This document shows, piece after piece, positions 9,580 to 22,831 of a DNA stretch of 64,000 bases. The notes beneath the pieces were generated by a model. It was given only the letters and a program-made list of their open reading frames with translations. It did not search any database and was not told the origin of the DNA. This DNA comes from Flammula alnicola (Eukaryota > Basidiomycota > Agaricomycetes > Agaricales > Strophariaceae). Each line of letters starts with the position of its first letter. Position 1 is the first letter of the stretch. Position numbers and translations under genes: made by a program. The stretch covers positions 62,001 through 126,000 of the forward strand of contig JADNRV010000107.1 in assembly GCA_015499995.1 (NCBI GenBank). The letters run 5' to 3'.

Positions 9580-11512
9580 CTAGTCGACAATACGCTTGAA
9601 CTTTATGTAAATCTCTTCTCCGATCGGTCTCGACTGCGTTATGATCCCAGCACGCGGTATTAATCAGGAAGTCGTCGAAAGGAAACAAACGGCAGGCTAC
9701 GTACCTGATGGAGGTCATTTCGGTCAGGTTGTGGAAGGGCTTTGGGGTAGTTCCCAGATTTATCGACGAGCTTATAGTCATATCCAAGGAGGAATATCGC
9801 GAGCACCAGTTTGATCTCCAGCTTCGCGACTTTCATACCAGCACATGGATGACGGCCTATGCAATAGAACTATGTCAACGGCTAAGAGCCAAATAAGAAA
9901 AATAAAATACCAGCTCCCCAAGCGAGATATGAATACGCTTCCCTACGATCCTCTTCTCTTCCAGGTCCAAAACGGTCTGGGTCGAATGCGTGAGGATTCG
10001 TATAGATAGCGGGATTGAGATGGGCGTCAGCCTGCGAGGATACAATAAATTCGCCAGATTTGACAACGATGCCGCCAATCTTCAAGTCATTGGGGACAAC
10101 GCGACGAGTGGGAGCGCCAGTCATCGTAAGGCGGAGAGTTTCGCGAATGACAGCCTCTAAAATAGGTGATTCGTCCTCCCATGCAACTAATGGAATCGAG
10201 GCAAGTTGCTTATGCAAGGGTTCGGTGGCGAGGTGGCTCGAGTAACTAGCGAGAAGGGATCGTAGTTCTGAGATTGCATTTGCCTTCCATTTAGGATTGG
10301 AACCAAGGTTTAATATGGCCCAGCTCGCTAAAGCGAATGTGAGAACGTTTTCCACAAAATCTTGGTGTGACTTACTAGCAACTCCAGTGTTAATTACCCC
10401 TGCGAATATGATATTCATGACGGTCTTTACAACCTCATCAACACAATGTCCCAGAAAAAAGGATAGTACTATCTCACCGCGACAATGGCGTTGTTCGAGC
10501 ACCCATCAGCAAGAAACACGTCGATGGGGTCTGAATTTGGCACAGCCGCTTTCCGCCTCATTTCGACATAGGAATTAAGCATCATATAAAGCGCAGCAGT
10601 AGCCTTATCCTTTGCCTTGCGAGCCGGACTCGGAAACCATGGAAGTAGGACTGAAACAGGAGTAACGCCTTGCTCGAGGTCCCAGTATATTTGAATCAGC
10701 TTGTCAATGGCCTGTTTGTCTTCAGCTAGCTCCCGGCAAGCTGCGATACGGACGGTCATCTGGAAAATAATCTAGAACAAAATGAATTCTAAGTGAATAC
10801 TCGATAATGTTTAGGTAGACGAATGGCTTACAGCGTGAAATTCTTTGAACGGATTTAACGAGCCCCCACTCCCCAAGCCTTTCAATGTTCGATCAATATC
10901 GGCAAGTAGAACCGGAATAGCTGGAGAGTAGATTTAACAAATATCGAGACCAGTCATATAATAGGGAATATACGTACAGGATTGGACTCTGTCCTTATGC
11001 ATGATTGTAACCAGCCGTTTGAAGAAGCCCATATGGAATTCGGCAGACCTATCTTCCATCACTTTGAGATCTTTGAGGACGGGAGCCGCACCGACGAGAA
11101 ATTGGTGGCCTTGGTTCATAGATAGGTTCGACTCGGTGTAGAATGTTTTGCGTTGATGCTCCCCCCGGACAGCAACGACTCGGTGCTAAATATTATGATA
11201 AGAAACTGAGACGTAGTGTGAGCAGGTGAATTCACGAACCTGAAGAACATAAAATTCGAAGAAACTCTTTGTCGTATTTTTGAAATTCCCATTCAAGAAG
11301 TCAAACCGCTTTGTGAAGAACCTCCAAGTATGGATTACATTAAATCCCCAGAGGTAGTGAATCCTGGAGTCCTTGGAGCGAGGTAGAGCGAGTGTGAACA
11401 AGATTGAGATAGCGAGAGCAACGAGGAGAGAAAGCAAGGAGGCGATTCCCCACTCCGACAAAGTCATAGAGAGGTGGATGAAAGGGTTCAGGGTGAAATT
11501 CTGCACCGTCAT
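9580..11512 (-). CDS. Cytochrome P450 (CYP51-like architecture)
   Basis: Haem-thiolate monooxygenase, probably ER-anchored by the hydrophobic segment at about residues 20-45 (ASLLSLLVALAISILF). Exons are separated by introns near 11.22, 10.95, 10.80, 10.45, 10.35 and 9.86 kb and one close to the 3' end. The I-helix region reads IIFAGVINTG, the K-helix ExxR is in VIRETLRL, and the PERF-like motif is DPDRFGPG. The haem loop is split by an intron and reads WGAGRHPCAGMK after splicing, with Cys as the fifth ligand. The C-terminus ends PDRNDLHQSRPIGEE-type sequence, as in a known group of ascomycete and basidiomycete P450s that resemble sterol 14-demethylases. It looks intact. Its stop codon at 9580-9582 lies only about 20 bp from the stop of truncated MP1. 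The substrate is unknown. Confidence 0.88.
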
Positions 11513-12711
11513 AGCTAGTCTTACGCTCTGGGCAAAGCATAGTTCGAGGTTGCATTTTATATAGCATAATCGGACATGAAAGCGGGCTTCTGGACTCAAA
11601 TTGTTCTCGTGTCAAGAGCTACGATGGGGTCCCGAAGTTAGGTCACAGCACAGATTTTAAACGAATATCAGACCACTTAGAAGCTGATGCAAGCGTTGGT
11701 GGCGCACACTGGCATGCATCATTTGGCGTAGCATTGCCTTATTAGTGAAATGGCCCAACTAGCGCCGAGGGGTGTTACAGACAGCGCATTCACTTTTACA
11801 GTTTTACTGCCCAACGCCAGAGTACAAAACTTCATTTTTTTTTGCATCTGACTTAACATCAATGTCTTATTCTAGAACGCAGTGGTATCGTGCTTATAAG
11901 ACTCAGGCTTGTGCCATCACTGGCTGCGTCGTCCTCGGGATTGCGCAGTGGCTCACCAAGGAAGCGTCCGTTCCTGTGTTTATAGACTTTTGAGCATAGA
12001 AGAACAATAATTTGGGGATGTGCAGCTAGTTTGACTTTGACATCCGCTCTGCGCACCTTCACCTTCAAACAGAACACCGTACGTATGGTCAGAATCAGTT
12101 TCAAATATAGGTTGCGCAAGCCACGGAATTCAAATTATTCAATACCTGATTAGTTGAAACTAGCCGGGGGGCTGCGGCTAGGCCAGGGTGAAGCTCACCG
12201 ACAAGGGATGTTGGTGAACGAAACGCCTAGGCGAAACAACCGCGAAAACAACCTCGAGCTCAAGCCTTCTTGTATTTTGGCTCAATCAGCAGGCACGCCA
12301 AGGCTTACCCATTCCTATATCCATCTCGTTGGACACTGCGCAACGTTGTCCTTGTTCTACTTTCGGACACCCAATGCTATCTCCGGTGCCACGATAGCAG
12401 TTAATGCGACAGACGATGTAAACCTTGAGTTAAAACGCGGCGTTCGAAAGATTGTACATATTCTCCACCGAACCATGAGAGTCAATGGGAACTCAGAGGT
12501 AAGTGCCACGGATCCGTCGCTGAAGGGCCCATCCTGAATCCGGTTGGCTCCGCCTATCATGTTGCTCGCCCCGAAGCACGTAAGATGTGCATGTGAGCGA
12601 TTCAACCCAATGGCAGGGTACCCCAGTCGCATATCACGCTTTGAATTCATTCTCCTTTTCTCGATCCTCCTTACATAAAGGCAGAACAGTCGATGGAACC
12701 CCGACACCCAA
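11513..12711. other. Intergenic region with one unexplained open frame
   Basis: This lies between the P450 start and the 3' end of the E1 gene. A plus-strand frame at about 12,340-12,537 has protein-like composition (FRTPNAISGATIAVNATDD, then KRGVRKIV) but no recognised family and no credible start. Another small plus frame at 11,862-11,993 has one hydrophobic stretch. Neither can be called as a gene with confidence. Confidence 0.35.
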
Positions 12712-15700
12712 TTACAGTCCAATGAAGGGGGCCTCGAGCACGTTTCGCTGCTGCGCCTGATACAGCTTACCAACCCCAGGTGCAGGCAACGGGCTTTCCT
12801 TTCGCCCCATATACACCAGGCCCTTAACTCGCCAGAGCCCCATCTTCTCCAGCACAGACCCAATCCTCCCAGCAACATGGGAATATGCTCCCTGGTTCCG
12901 TGGTTCCTCTTGAAGCCATACAAACTCGTCCGCGTTGGGATACAATGCCAACGCCTCTTCCAGCTGTTTAAAAGGGAAAGGTGCCAGTTCCTCAATCCGA
13001 ATAAAGGCAACGGCATCATTGAGGTCGCGGGTTTGACGTTCCTTGATGAGTTCATAATAGACTTTTCCGGAAAGCATGACCACCCTCTTCGCCTTCGCTT
13101 TGTCACTGAGAGGGTCAGCCAGAACGGGTTTGAAGCGTGTTCCTGACTCGATATCGGACATTGAAGAAGAAGCGGCCTGGAAGGAAGAGAAGATAGATTA
13201 GCTGCCGAATAGAACATATCCAATCTGAAAACAAAATACCGATAGCCTAAGAAGACCTTTCGGTCCAGCCAAAACCAAAGGCTTCCTATAATTTCGACGA
13301 ATCTGTCTTCTCAAAAGATGGAAGTATTGAGCCGGCGTGGTCGGGAATGCTACATGTATATTGATGTTGGTAGGCTCCGAGACCACGTCATAACGATCGT
13401 TTGTCAACTGTAACAACGGAAATTAGCCGCAGAAGCGCAGAACAAAGTGAGATGTACCTGGAGCATCCGCTCGATTCTCGACGAAGAATGTTCAGGTCCA
13501 GCACCATCAAGACCATGAGGAAGCATCATCACAATGCCGCTTTGTTTCAACCATTTCGCTAAAGAGAACAATCAGCCATACTACCAGCAAGAAAGTATTC
13601 GATGGGCATACTCTCAGCTGACGTGATGAACGTATCGATAATAACCTACGAAAAACATTCGTGAGTCCTGAAACAAGTATCCAAGCGAAAGAGATGCTAC
13701 TGACTTGAGCTCCGTTGAAGAAGTCGCCAAACTATAAAAACAATCATGAATATTGAAAGCCCTTCAGAATTAGCGCCACGAATCTCACTTGAGCTTCCCA
13801 AATTGGCAGAAGGTTGGGTCTTTCCCAGCTTGCTCCATATTCAAACTAGATGATACGAACAACGTCAGCATTAGCCTTTCACGAACCGAACTGAAAACAT
13901 ACTCCAAGAACGGCCATCTCGCTCAACGAACCTTCGCAATTGAATATATTAAAATACGTCCTTGACAACACAGGACAAGATTAGATACTCACTATTTGCC
14001 AACTCCAACTTTCCATCGGCCTTCAGTTCATCATTCAGTGGCACGATGACGCCCTCCGTTTGCTGATTGACCAACATCGCATGTCGATGGCTAAACGTGC
14101 CTCTGCCTACATCTTGGCCTGAAATGCGCACGTCCGTGCCTTCTAGCATCACGGAGCCGAATGCGAGGGCCTGATCCAAGAACATGAGCAGAGAGAAATG
14201 ATCGAGGGAAAGCAAGCATATTCACCTCTGCGGTAGCGAAGTCGAGCCCTTTGCCCGACTCGATGCTCTGAAGCCTATTCTTGACATGACGATGAAGCTT
14301 GGAGTGAATTTCCTATGGAGAACATAATAACAAAGGGGCCATCAGCACTGACTCAATCCTAAAAAAGGAAGGAGAGAAACACACAAATCCTTCAGGGACA
14401 GTAACACTAGCCTTGCCGACTCTCTCCAGTATCTCTCTATCCACACCAGTAACAGGATCGTGTTCTGCCTCCACACTCGCGGGCCACACCATCCCATTCC
14501 ACTGCTCCTCCAACATCGACGCAAAAGGAAAGTACGAGGGCACTTTGGCTAGTTCCGCCTCAAGATGTGTCTTGTATGAGCCGCGAACGGAGCTGATGGC
14601 TTCGGGGGTCAGGATATCTTCCGCCTGCGAAGATATTCGTGAGCAACCAAAGATAGAGGTTAAGAAGGTCAGAATACGGACGATGAGTTTCTGTTCATAC
14701 AGCTGCGGCACCGACTTCCTTGCTGCTATTTTTTCGTACATCAGCGGGCTGGTGATACCAGGTAGATCCAATTCGTTATGTCTAAGATTTTATCCCACCA
14801 TCAGTAGAGGAACCACAGCGTCATAAACCAAGAAACTGACCCCCTGTGGAAAATGTATAAGCGTGATGAAGACGCAATAAAAATATCAAGATGCGCACCA
14901 ACGTCGGTATACCAATAGATCAACAATGATATCCTTTCTGAAATAATTCCTATACCTAAACGCGATGTCCATAGCCTTTGCCACGTCTTGGTAGTACCTC
15001 AATCAATGAAAACGGCTTATTCCAAAGCTCATAGCATACCCTCTGGATGATCTCCATTCACATGTAGCACTGGGGCATTAATCATCTTGCCAACATCCGA
15101 ACAATACAGCGAAGAACGAGCATTGGAGGCAGGAGTAGTATATCCGATGCTAGATAAAAGACAGCATTAGGTCCGATCAGTTCAATCAGATGGCGAAAAA
15201 GGACACACTTGTTACTGCGAACCCGAAGATGAGGCAACATTCCATCAGCTACAATTTAAAGCAACCTCAGAGCTCAACAATAACGTACTCAACAACTAGA
15301 TGGACGCTTCCTCCACTCGTAAAATGCGGCAAATTACCTATTTAGCATCATGAGTCATACATCTCCCATCGGCCTCAAAGAAGACATCACAACTTACTGA
15401 GGCCCAAAGACTCCATGACCACACCCTGGCCCGTAAAGCTCGCGTCGCCATGGATCTGCACACACATCACCCTGTCACCGAGTTTACAGTCCTCCGGAGA
15501 CGTCTTAAGGAGGGCATACTGTTTCGCGCGGGTTTTACCTAGGGCAACTGGGTTGACGGCCTCTGAAGATTATAAGATGAGTGAGACGAAGAGACGAAAC
15601 AGCGAAAAAGGGAAATAGATATCGCCAATGAGAGGAGAAACGTACCAAGATGTGATGGGTTCGGCAAGAGAGAGACTTTGACGGGGTGTGTTGCGCCAGG

Positions 15701-16960
15701 GTAGGACAAGGACGGAGAGGAAACTAGTCAAGTTGTAAGCGACAATATCAGCAGAAAGGCAAGACTCAGAGCATACCAAGATGGCTCAACACATCGCCCT
15801 CAGCTCCCAGTTCTTCTGGAATTTCGTAGCCGCCTTTAATCTTGTGGAAGAGAGCCGCAGGAGAATACCCTAAGGTATCTGTCAGAAGATTGAGGCGGCC
15901 TCGATGGGGCATAGCTGATGATACACATATAAAATATTAGTTCCTGCGGACTCGTTAGTAGATTAAATAAAATGGCTAACCGAGCACGATATGTTGCACT
16001 CCAGCTAGAAAAGGCAAGATGTCTGAGTATATGCACACTATTTTATGAAAGAAATCGATTGCCAACCTTGAGACGCGGCTGAAAACAAGGAATCCAGAGC
16101 TGGCAGCATGGATTCGCCACCTTCCAATCCATACTTCATATGAGAGACAATAATCAGACCCAAGCATGGGAATTGTTTATAGAGAGATGGACATACACGT
16201 TTCAAGTTCGGAAATTTCAACTGTAAGAAGTTGTCAAAGACCTCGCTGCGTGCTAACAGTCCATGTATGCGCCTTTTCTTCTCTGGATCGATAGATACAA
16301 GTGGGGCGTCTTCCGGTTTCGGCAGAGACTGGGACTCTAGGAGATGCGAGAACCATAACCGCTCCGTCTTCGAAGGAGAGTGCATATACTAAGAAAAAGA
16401 ACGAGTTAAGGACAATATGCAAAATAAAAGGCGCATATATATGCATACCTCGTATGCGATATTCCCAACATACACCTTCCTCAGATGTTTCGAAATCTGC
16501 CTCAACGTCCACCACTCCTCGCCCTCGCCTGCTTCTCCTACTCTTTTCGTCCAAAGTATTCCATCCACGTTGTATCGTTGACCGTCATCTGTCAGCCCAT
16601 ATCTCGCAGGGAACAGAGCAGCTACCTCTTCTCGATGAATGAGGTCCAAGGGTCAATGCGCGCAGCCCTATGGCCATGTGTGCGCATGGAGTCAACATAT
16701 CGCAGGAGTGGTGCATTCTGGGCACGGTTGTCTAGTTGTGTTTGGGTATCTGAGATAGGGGCAAAGTTAGTTATGCTTAATAGGATTTCAGATACATAGA
16801 AGCGCATACAGTCAGGAAAGACGTATTCGCGTGGTTTACGAAAGCCAAATGATTCGTCACGATAGCCTCGACGCGTCGGCAATGCGGAGGCCAGAGTTTG
16901 TGGGGAATCTTTCTGTAGCAAGGACGCTCCACGTCTACGTAGGACGGAAAGCTTCTTCAT
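12712..16960 (-). CDS. DHTKD1-type 2-oxoadipate/2-oxoglutarate dehydrogenase E1 (apparent frameshift)
   Basis: Thiamine-diphosphate-dependent E1 of a mitochondrial 2-oxo acid dehydrogenase complex; DHTKD1-like enzymes act on 2-oxoadipate in lysine and tryptophan breakdown. The ATG at 16,960 opens a basic, probably mitochondrial leader, followed by [13 protein letters not shown] and the N-terminal segment [10 protein letters not shown]. Later exons give [37 protein letters not shown], the signature [14 protein letters not shown], and a C-terminal E1 domain ending [11 protein letters not shown]. The C-terminus and N-terminus fit the DHTKD1 group rather than the canonical OGDH. More than ten introns are present. 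At about 16,650 the frame changes between RIDP and [10 protein letters not shown] with no intron: one T appears to be missing. The rest of the gene is intact, so this is either a recent null mutation or a sequence error. Confidence 0.88.
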
Positions 16961-18387
16961 CGTCCAAGCTACCAAAGAAACGCTGAGGATGATATTTCAC
17001 AGAATCTAGAAGTGTTTGCTTACAGCACTCAGGGAGCAGGCTCGACCTCAAGATGGTTTTCTGTCCTGACTCCTGTGGAAAAGATCTGCCCCCACTAATG
17101 GCACTATCTCCACACGGCGCACAAGAAAGATAAAGATAGCGATAGCTCTAAAGTTTGATGACGGACTTCAAGCAATTGAGGATAATGGAGTCAACTACGA
17201 GAACTAGTCAGAGAGTCGCCGTCGTCGTCGCTGTCGTTGGACCAATATGACGGTTACTGACAAGCGTGTGCGAGTATACATGCTTGATTGGACAAGTCGG
17301 ACGGAGCTCGTTTGCTTAGCGGGCGGGTCAAGAACCGAGCGCGATGTATCGCATGACGTCCTTTGACAAACATCAGACCATGTGACATTACATCCTCTGC
17401 CGGTCTCTGAGTGTTTTCGTCTAAATATTTAATCTCTCAAAGAAAATCTACTACGACTGTACTTACAGTAACTTAGCACAAAGATATGAATTCCCATGTC
17501 ACTCGGATTCCAACGTAATTAATTACTTCGTATGCTACACATTTAAATTGAGCTAGTCATTTATAAAGAGACCCAACGGCGACGAGACCACGAAGCGTAC
17601 TTAGCCAAAAATTGCAGCTTCAGGAGACTCTGGGTCTCGAGACCCAAATCCTCAGTTGATCCTCAGCAAGTTAGGCTGCTAAGAATGAAGCTTTACATTA
17701 TGGGCCGGGCTCCGTGCCAGCTAATACTATAACAATTATTCGTAACGATCCCGTGCCATCCGCGGGATTGTAACTTAACTACATGGTATCCGTGCTATCG
17801 AGAGTAACCTTAGAAGTACGCGTACGTATACTAGCTACAAACGAGGTCCGTAAAGTCCAGAAGCCAACTCCACGTCTTAAAAAATAGCCAGCTATGGTAC
17901 GATGAATGATAAACCATGCGTATGAATGTCCATATGTAACTTCAAATATTAAATAAGCATGAATGGTTCCGATTATGAATCCAATAACGAGCGAAAAGAG
18001 TCTGAGTGAGCGGCGTGATAGCGTAGCTGAAACCTGTTATGTAAAAGCCAGTCATGAAGATGGACGGATAGAAATGAAGAATCGGAGGACGGTGGACAGA
18101 ATTGGATCAAAAAAAGTCCAAGAAGATAAATAGCTATGGCGTGGCATGTTGAGATGTGATATGAAACGAATAACTCGAGAGGATTAATACAGCTATTATT
18201 ATTTTGAAATGTCAGCTACTCTGACCAAAATCAGAATTATGCATTAGCCCTTGCATAATGCATAATGATTTCGTTCTGGCATTAGGAAGGTCGATCAAGA
18301 AGATGGGTGGATGGATCCGGAATATGAATATCAATCATGTCGACTAGCTATGGAGAATAGCTATCTGCGACGATGGTGATTGATGGC
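16961..18387. other. Intergenic region, no gene recognised
   Basis: A stretch of about 1.4 kb between the start of the E1 gene and the 3' end of the tetraspanin gene. It should contain the E1 promoter and the tetraspanin 3' UTR. I see no protein-like frames, transposon ends or RNA genes. Confidence 0.5.
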
Positions 18388-19880
18388 CTATATCAACCCC
18401 GGGTCCGCCGAAGGGGGTTTCGTATTGAGAGCGTAATATCCAGGCACTTTGCCATTGGAATCCAGGTCCGTTGGCGTATATGGCGACGTAGGCATGATGT
18501 CAAGGTGAAGATTGGAGCGCGACCGCTTGAGGATCTCAGAGGCCACGTCGAGGCCGTATTGTTCGGCTAGTTGACTGCGGACAATCCGTTAGCACCCGAA
18601 TGATTGCAAAAAAGAAAGCGTAACGCACGTCGCGTAATTATCCATGATGATTGCCATACTCGTCATGCTCAGCCTGTACGCCTTGGGCATCATGCCCTTT
18701 CCGAATCTATACGTGACGTGGTTCGAGCACAGCAAGCCCGCGACCATGACCAACAATTGCGCTGGCACCAGTCCAAAAGCGACGGAATACCACCTCTTTA
18801 GCACCATCCTCTCGAATGTGAGGTACCTGAGCTTGCATCCAGGAAGTATGGTCCTGGCATAGCACGTCGAGCTGATAGTCGCCTCGACGAAGGGTGAAAA
18901 ATACCCACAGCACGCAAGCTCGTTCTGGATGCGAAGCCGGCCTTCTGATCCGAGAGATTTTGACCACTGTGCGTTGACCTTGCCTTCGAGGTTGAACGTG
19001 CGCCGCTTGTAAGTCATGTACCCTGGGATGAGCAGGAAGGTGAAGGTAATCCATGTGAGGAGGCAATATACGGCCAGGAAGGAGCGATTGTTCAGCAGGA
19101 TACCTGCCCATCCTAGCACGGATGTGAAGATCCCTATGCAGGCGGCCACGGTAGACACAATGAGTTCGGTGCGATTCCCGACGCGCACGATGTCCGCTCG
19201 TGCCCAGACGTTGAACCAGGTGAGAAGGCAGAAAACGAGGGCAACAAAGGAGTATAGCATTAACTGCGGAGAAAAAGATCAGTTAAAAATGTTGAGAAGG
19301 AAAAGAAAAGACGCACGAGGAGGTTAGTGAAGAATAGTGTCCATTTGAACTTGTTCCACCTCAACTTTCGATTGGTTTTCTTCGGCGTCCCCTTGCCAAA
19401 CCTGGGCTTGCCACCGCCATCCTCCGCCCTCTCGTCTTCGTCATCATCTTCCGGACCTCCCATTCTTGCTTCGCCACTCCGAAATGCATCCACGCCCCCG
19501 CCCATCTTCGGCACCAGCCCCGCTCCAGGGCTCAGATCTCGTCTTTTCTTGCCGTGCGGACGACGGTGTCGTTGCCCGCCAGATGCCAGCCTGGGCTGCG
19601 AGAACTTGGTCGGCAGATAATTGACGGAAAGTGAGACATTGCTGTCGGCCGTCGACAGCCCTGCGCTGAGCGGAGGTTCGGGTGGAGCTGGAGATGGATT
19701 TCTTGAACGGGCAGGTGACGAAAAAGGGCTATTGTAATTCATTTGCGCAGCGGTTCCGCCTTGGAGGGTCGAAGACGAGGCCGACTCCCGCCGAGAGGAG
19801 TCGTGGTTGAACGGCGGGTTTGGGGGGTCCAAATGCATTTCCCGCAGTAGAGGACGTGTCGAATGTGCCTGCGACGACAT
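18388..19880 (-). CDS. Tetraspanin-like membrane protein (basidiomycete Tsp2 type)
   Basis: Four-span membrane protein that organises plasma-membrane microdomains in this family. Three exons: 19,880-19,317, 19,263-18,629 and 18,574-18,388, with introns 19,264-19,316 and 18,575-18,628. An unusually long N-terminal region (about 175 residues, Ser/Pro/Gly-rich with an acidic DDDEDE patch and a basic GKKRR patch) precedes the first membrane segment. Hydrophobic segments follow around YSFVALVFCLLTWF, VSTVAACIGIFTSVLG and LAVYCLLTWITFTFLL, with the fourth at LVPAQLLVMVAGLLC. The large extracellular loop carries the diagnostic CCG motif (ELACCGYFSP) plus two later Cys that can form its disulphides. 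The C-terminal tail is about 65 residues and hydrophilic. The N-terminal extension is characteristic of the Tsp2 group rather than of ascomycete Pls1. Confidence 0.85.
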
Positions 19881-20847
19881 CGAATTACGCTGGGAATATA
19901 ATCTGTGAATAGGAGCGCCAAGTCAGTTCCAGTGTCGACTGTGTCAATCCAAGTGGTAGAAGGAAGATGAGATATAGGGACAGCAAGAAAGAGAGTTGTG
20001 AGACGTTCGATCCGATGTCCAGCCTAGCTCTTGAAAGAACCTCCGACAGGAACGTTCTTAGGCTATTTAGTCTTTGACAGAGCCTCTGCCTGCCTTGACA
20101 CTGTCCGGTCTGTTATCCTGCCCAGATGTCTGCTGCGCAGTCCTAATCCTCTCTGTGGCCGATATCAAAGAAGAAGAAGAGAGAGAAAGCGACTTGCAAT
20201 TGCTCGTTGTCCCTTTCCGCCACTGCCCGTGTCTTTCTCGTCATTTTTGCCGAAATCGGGGATAAAGTCTCCTGCAGGGTTCACCGTGGCAACAGAACAC
20301 TAGTTTACCGTTTCGCTCACAAGCCGGTCACTGCGATGGTCGTTTATATCGGGAACTGTTTCACACGCATAAGTAAAAATGACGTAATGTTACATGATTT
20401 AATATTTGGCAAGGGCCTGTGGTTGCAATACCACGTGCACGCTATACCGCAAATGGGTGCCATTGCCAACATCGTACTCGTATAATTGGAAAAAAGTTAA
20501 ACTCCTTCAAATCCAGGTTTTGTAATTTACGATTGCGGAAATTTCCAATCCTGCAACTCAAGTATACAGCTGGTCTTCAGGGGGAGTTCCTGCAGCTGAC
20601 GCTGAGAATTCCATTGTGAATTTGTACTCGTAGTCTATGGCGGCGTAACTCCTGCAGATATTGTACTTACTGTACTTTGCAAGTAGGAATGGCGCCTTGC
20701 AAAGAGTCCAACCTGTGGGAGATGCACCATTTTCGAACACGGCCTGCGTAGATTGGTACGCACCGAAGTCACAAGAAAGAAATACGTCATTATTTTCATA
20801 GTCCCTGACGGATGATCAAATACGGCATACACAGAATAAAGGACTCC
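19881..20847. other. Intergenic region, no gene recognised
   Basis: Spacer between the tetraspanin start and the 3' end of the next P450. It includes pyrimidine-rich tracts near 20,050-20,260 that could belong to the tetraspanin promoter. No coding region is supported. Confidence 0.45.
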
Positions 20848-22831
20848 TCAAAGTCCTTCATCTTCCACGATAGCAGCCAGCAGCTTCGCGCGCTCTGCCG
20901 AGCGAGGAGTAATCGACACGGGGAAAGGATACGGCTTCATAACGCCCCCAGGAGCGAATGCTCTCCCTCTATCCGTGTCAATCTCCTTCTCCCTCCCTCT
21001 CTCGTCTTTCTGCTTTCGGACATTCAAGCCCCAGGCAACCGTAGCCAGTTCCAAGAAGATCGTCCCCTCTGCAACGCGCTGGCCGGGGCACACGCGCCGC
21101 CCAAAGCCAAATACGTGTCCCGGGAGAGACGGGTTATCGACATACCTCTGCGGGTTGAACGTCTCGGGGTCGTCGTAGATCGTGGGGTCCATGTGAATTG
21201 AGGTGATGTTGGGGATGATCATGGCTCCTGCGGGGATGTGGTATCCCATGTATTCGTCGTCCTGTTATTTTGGTTGTGGTGTCAGCGCTCCGTTCGAAGT
21301 GGAGAGACGAAAGTAGAGAATAACGTACCTCAGTGCTTGCGTGCGGGATCGCGGTTGGGCCGACAGGGCGCCAGCGGAAGAGCTCCCTCACAGTTGCCTT
21401 GATGTATGGCAAGCGTGCTTCATCATCGTATGTAGGCAACCTATCGGAACCGACGACGAAATCGACTTCAGCTTGGCATTTTGCAAGGACGTGTGGGTGC
21501 GTCGCGAGGGCCATGCTGTGGAGAGAGACGAAGGGAGTGAGCGTTTGTCTTTTGCTTAAACGTATCAGGGGACTTACAAAAGGATCTGTGAGCTGACGTT
21601 CTGAGTATCCGAACCTGCGAGGTAGAACGAGCCAAGTGCCCAATACTGTTCCCTATAATCAGCTTCTTGCTCTTCCGGCTTTTGGAGGAGGCGCGCGGCG
21701 ATGCTGCGTGCGGGTTTGCCTGCTTCCTGTGTGTACGAATAGTCGAGTTGTGAGTGAAGTGTCTCATGAAATTCTGACCAAATAAACTTACGAGGTTGGC
21801 CTTGGCGTCATCCATAAGCTGCTTGTACGTGCTCTCTGCGAGGTTGCGGTAATTCCGTGCGTATTTCTTGTACGGCGCGAAAGGGACGTAGCGGAGCCAG
21901 GGGAGAAAGTCGACGGTGTTCTTCCCAGCTTCGATGGAGTCGACTAGCTCCTCGTTAAGCCTCACCACGTTCTTGACCACCTGCTCCGCCTCTGTGCCGG
22001 ATTTGATAGGGCGATCATACACCGTTGTCATAATCTACAGGTGGTGCATAAGGTTAACAATAGTAGTTAGAGATGTGTCTTGAAAGCCAATACTCACAAT
22101 AGACGCAATAGCCCTAGCAAGGTACGACGTCCAATCCTTCGGGTCGTCGGTCATGCTCTTGACGAGCCTGTGGATCTCGACGCTCTGGACGGGGTTGAAA
22201 TATTGAGTGACAGCAGCAGGACGCATCTCAGTGACGACGAGCTTGCGAACGCGCTTGAAGCGCTCATTAGCGTGGATGAAAGGCATCATCATGGAGTTTT
22301 GCATCGCCTCCGAAGCCTGAGAAGCGGGTTCGAGTCAGCGGACCTGAGTGAATATTTTCAGAGGGACTTACTAGAAGGAAGTTGGGCCTTCCAGAGTACT
22401 TCTGGTGACGAGTCTCCAGGAGCTCCTTCGCAACAGGGGAAGAGCTGAGGATGAGCACTGGCAATCCGAATAAACGGATGTGGACGATGGGGCCTATAAT
22501 TTGGTTTCATCGTCTCATCAGTGCCTATTCTTCTAATTAAGTATTAGTCTACCGCACCATATTCCTTAGCCCATTGCTCCAAGAGTGGGACTATACTCTT
22601 TCCAACTACCTGGTGTACATTACCGATAATAGGGAGTCCTGGTGGGCCAGGGGGGAGGGGAAGTCCTTTGGGGTTGTGCGCAGAGCGGTACTTGGACTTG
22701 GAGTGGAAGTGGTTGATGAGCATGAGGCCCGCAAGGACGGAGATGATTTGATAGCGGAAGAGAGAGATAGACGCTTTCAAGGAGGACTGGAGGAAGGGAA
22801 GCTCGGAGAGCAACGAGGAGGTTGAAGCCAT
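20848..22831 (-). CDS. Cytochrome P450 (O-methylsterigmatocystin oxidoreductase-like group)
   Basis: Microsomal monooxygenase of a group very common in agaricomycetes. The ATG at 22,829-22,831 gives a membrane anchor (YQIISVLAGLMLI) and the proline-rich hinge LPLPPGPPGLPIIGN. Six or more introns split the gene. The oxygen-binding helix reads YLAGSDTQNVSS, the K-helix is RELFRWRP with ExLR replaced by ELFR, the PERF region is FNPQRY, and the haem loop FGFGRRVCPGQ carries the ligand Cys. The C-terminus ends at 20,848. Length and motif spacing are normal, so the gene looks functional. The hAT-like element at 22,990 sits about 160 bp upstream of the start codon and may have altered its promoter. 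The substrate is unknown. Confidence 0.92.

Noticed and set aside
9882..10502. P450 at 9.6-11.5 kb first looked truncated before the haem-binding loop
   Set aside because: An intron splits the loop; after splicing WGAGRHPCAGMK and a normal C-terminus are read down to the stop at 9580, so the gene is intact.
12357..13223. Long minus-strand frame overlapping the E1 gene's last exon
   Set aside because: It is an out-of-frame shadow; the real frame gives the recognisable E1 C-terminus ending at 12,712.
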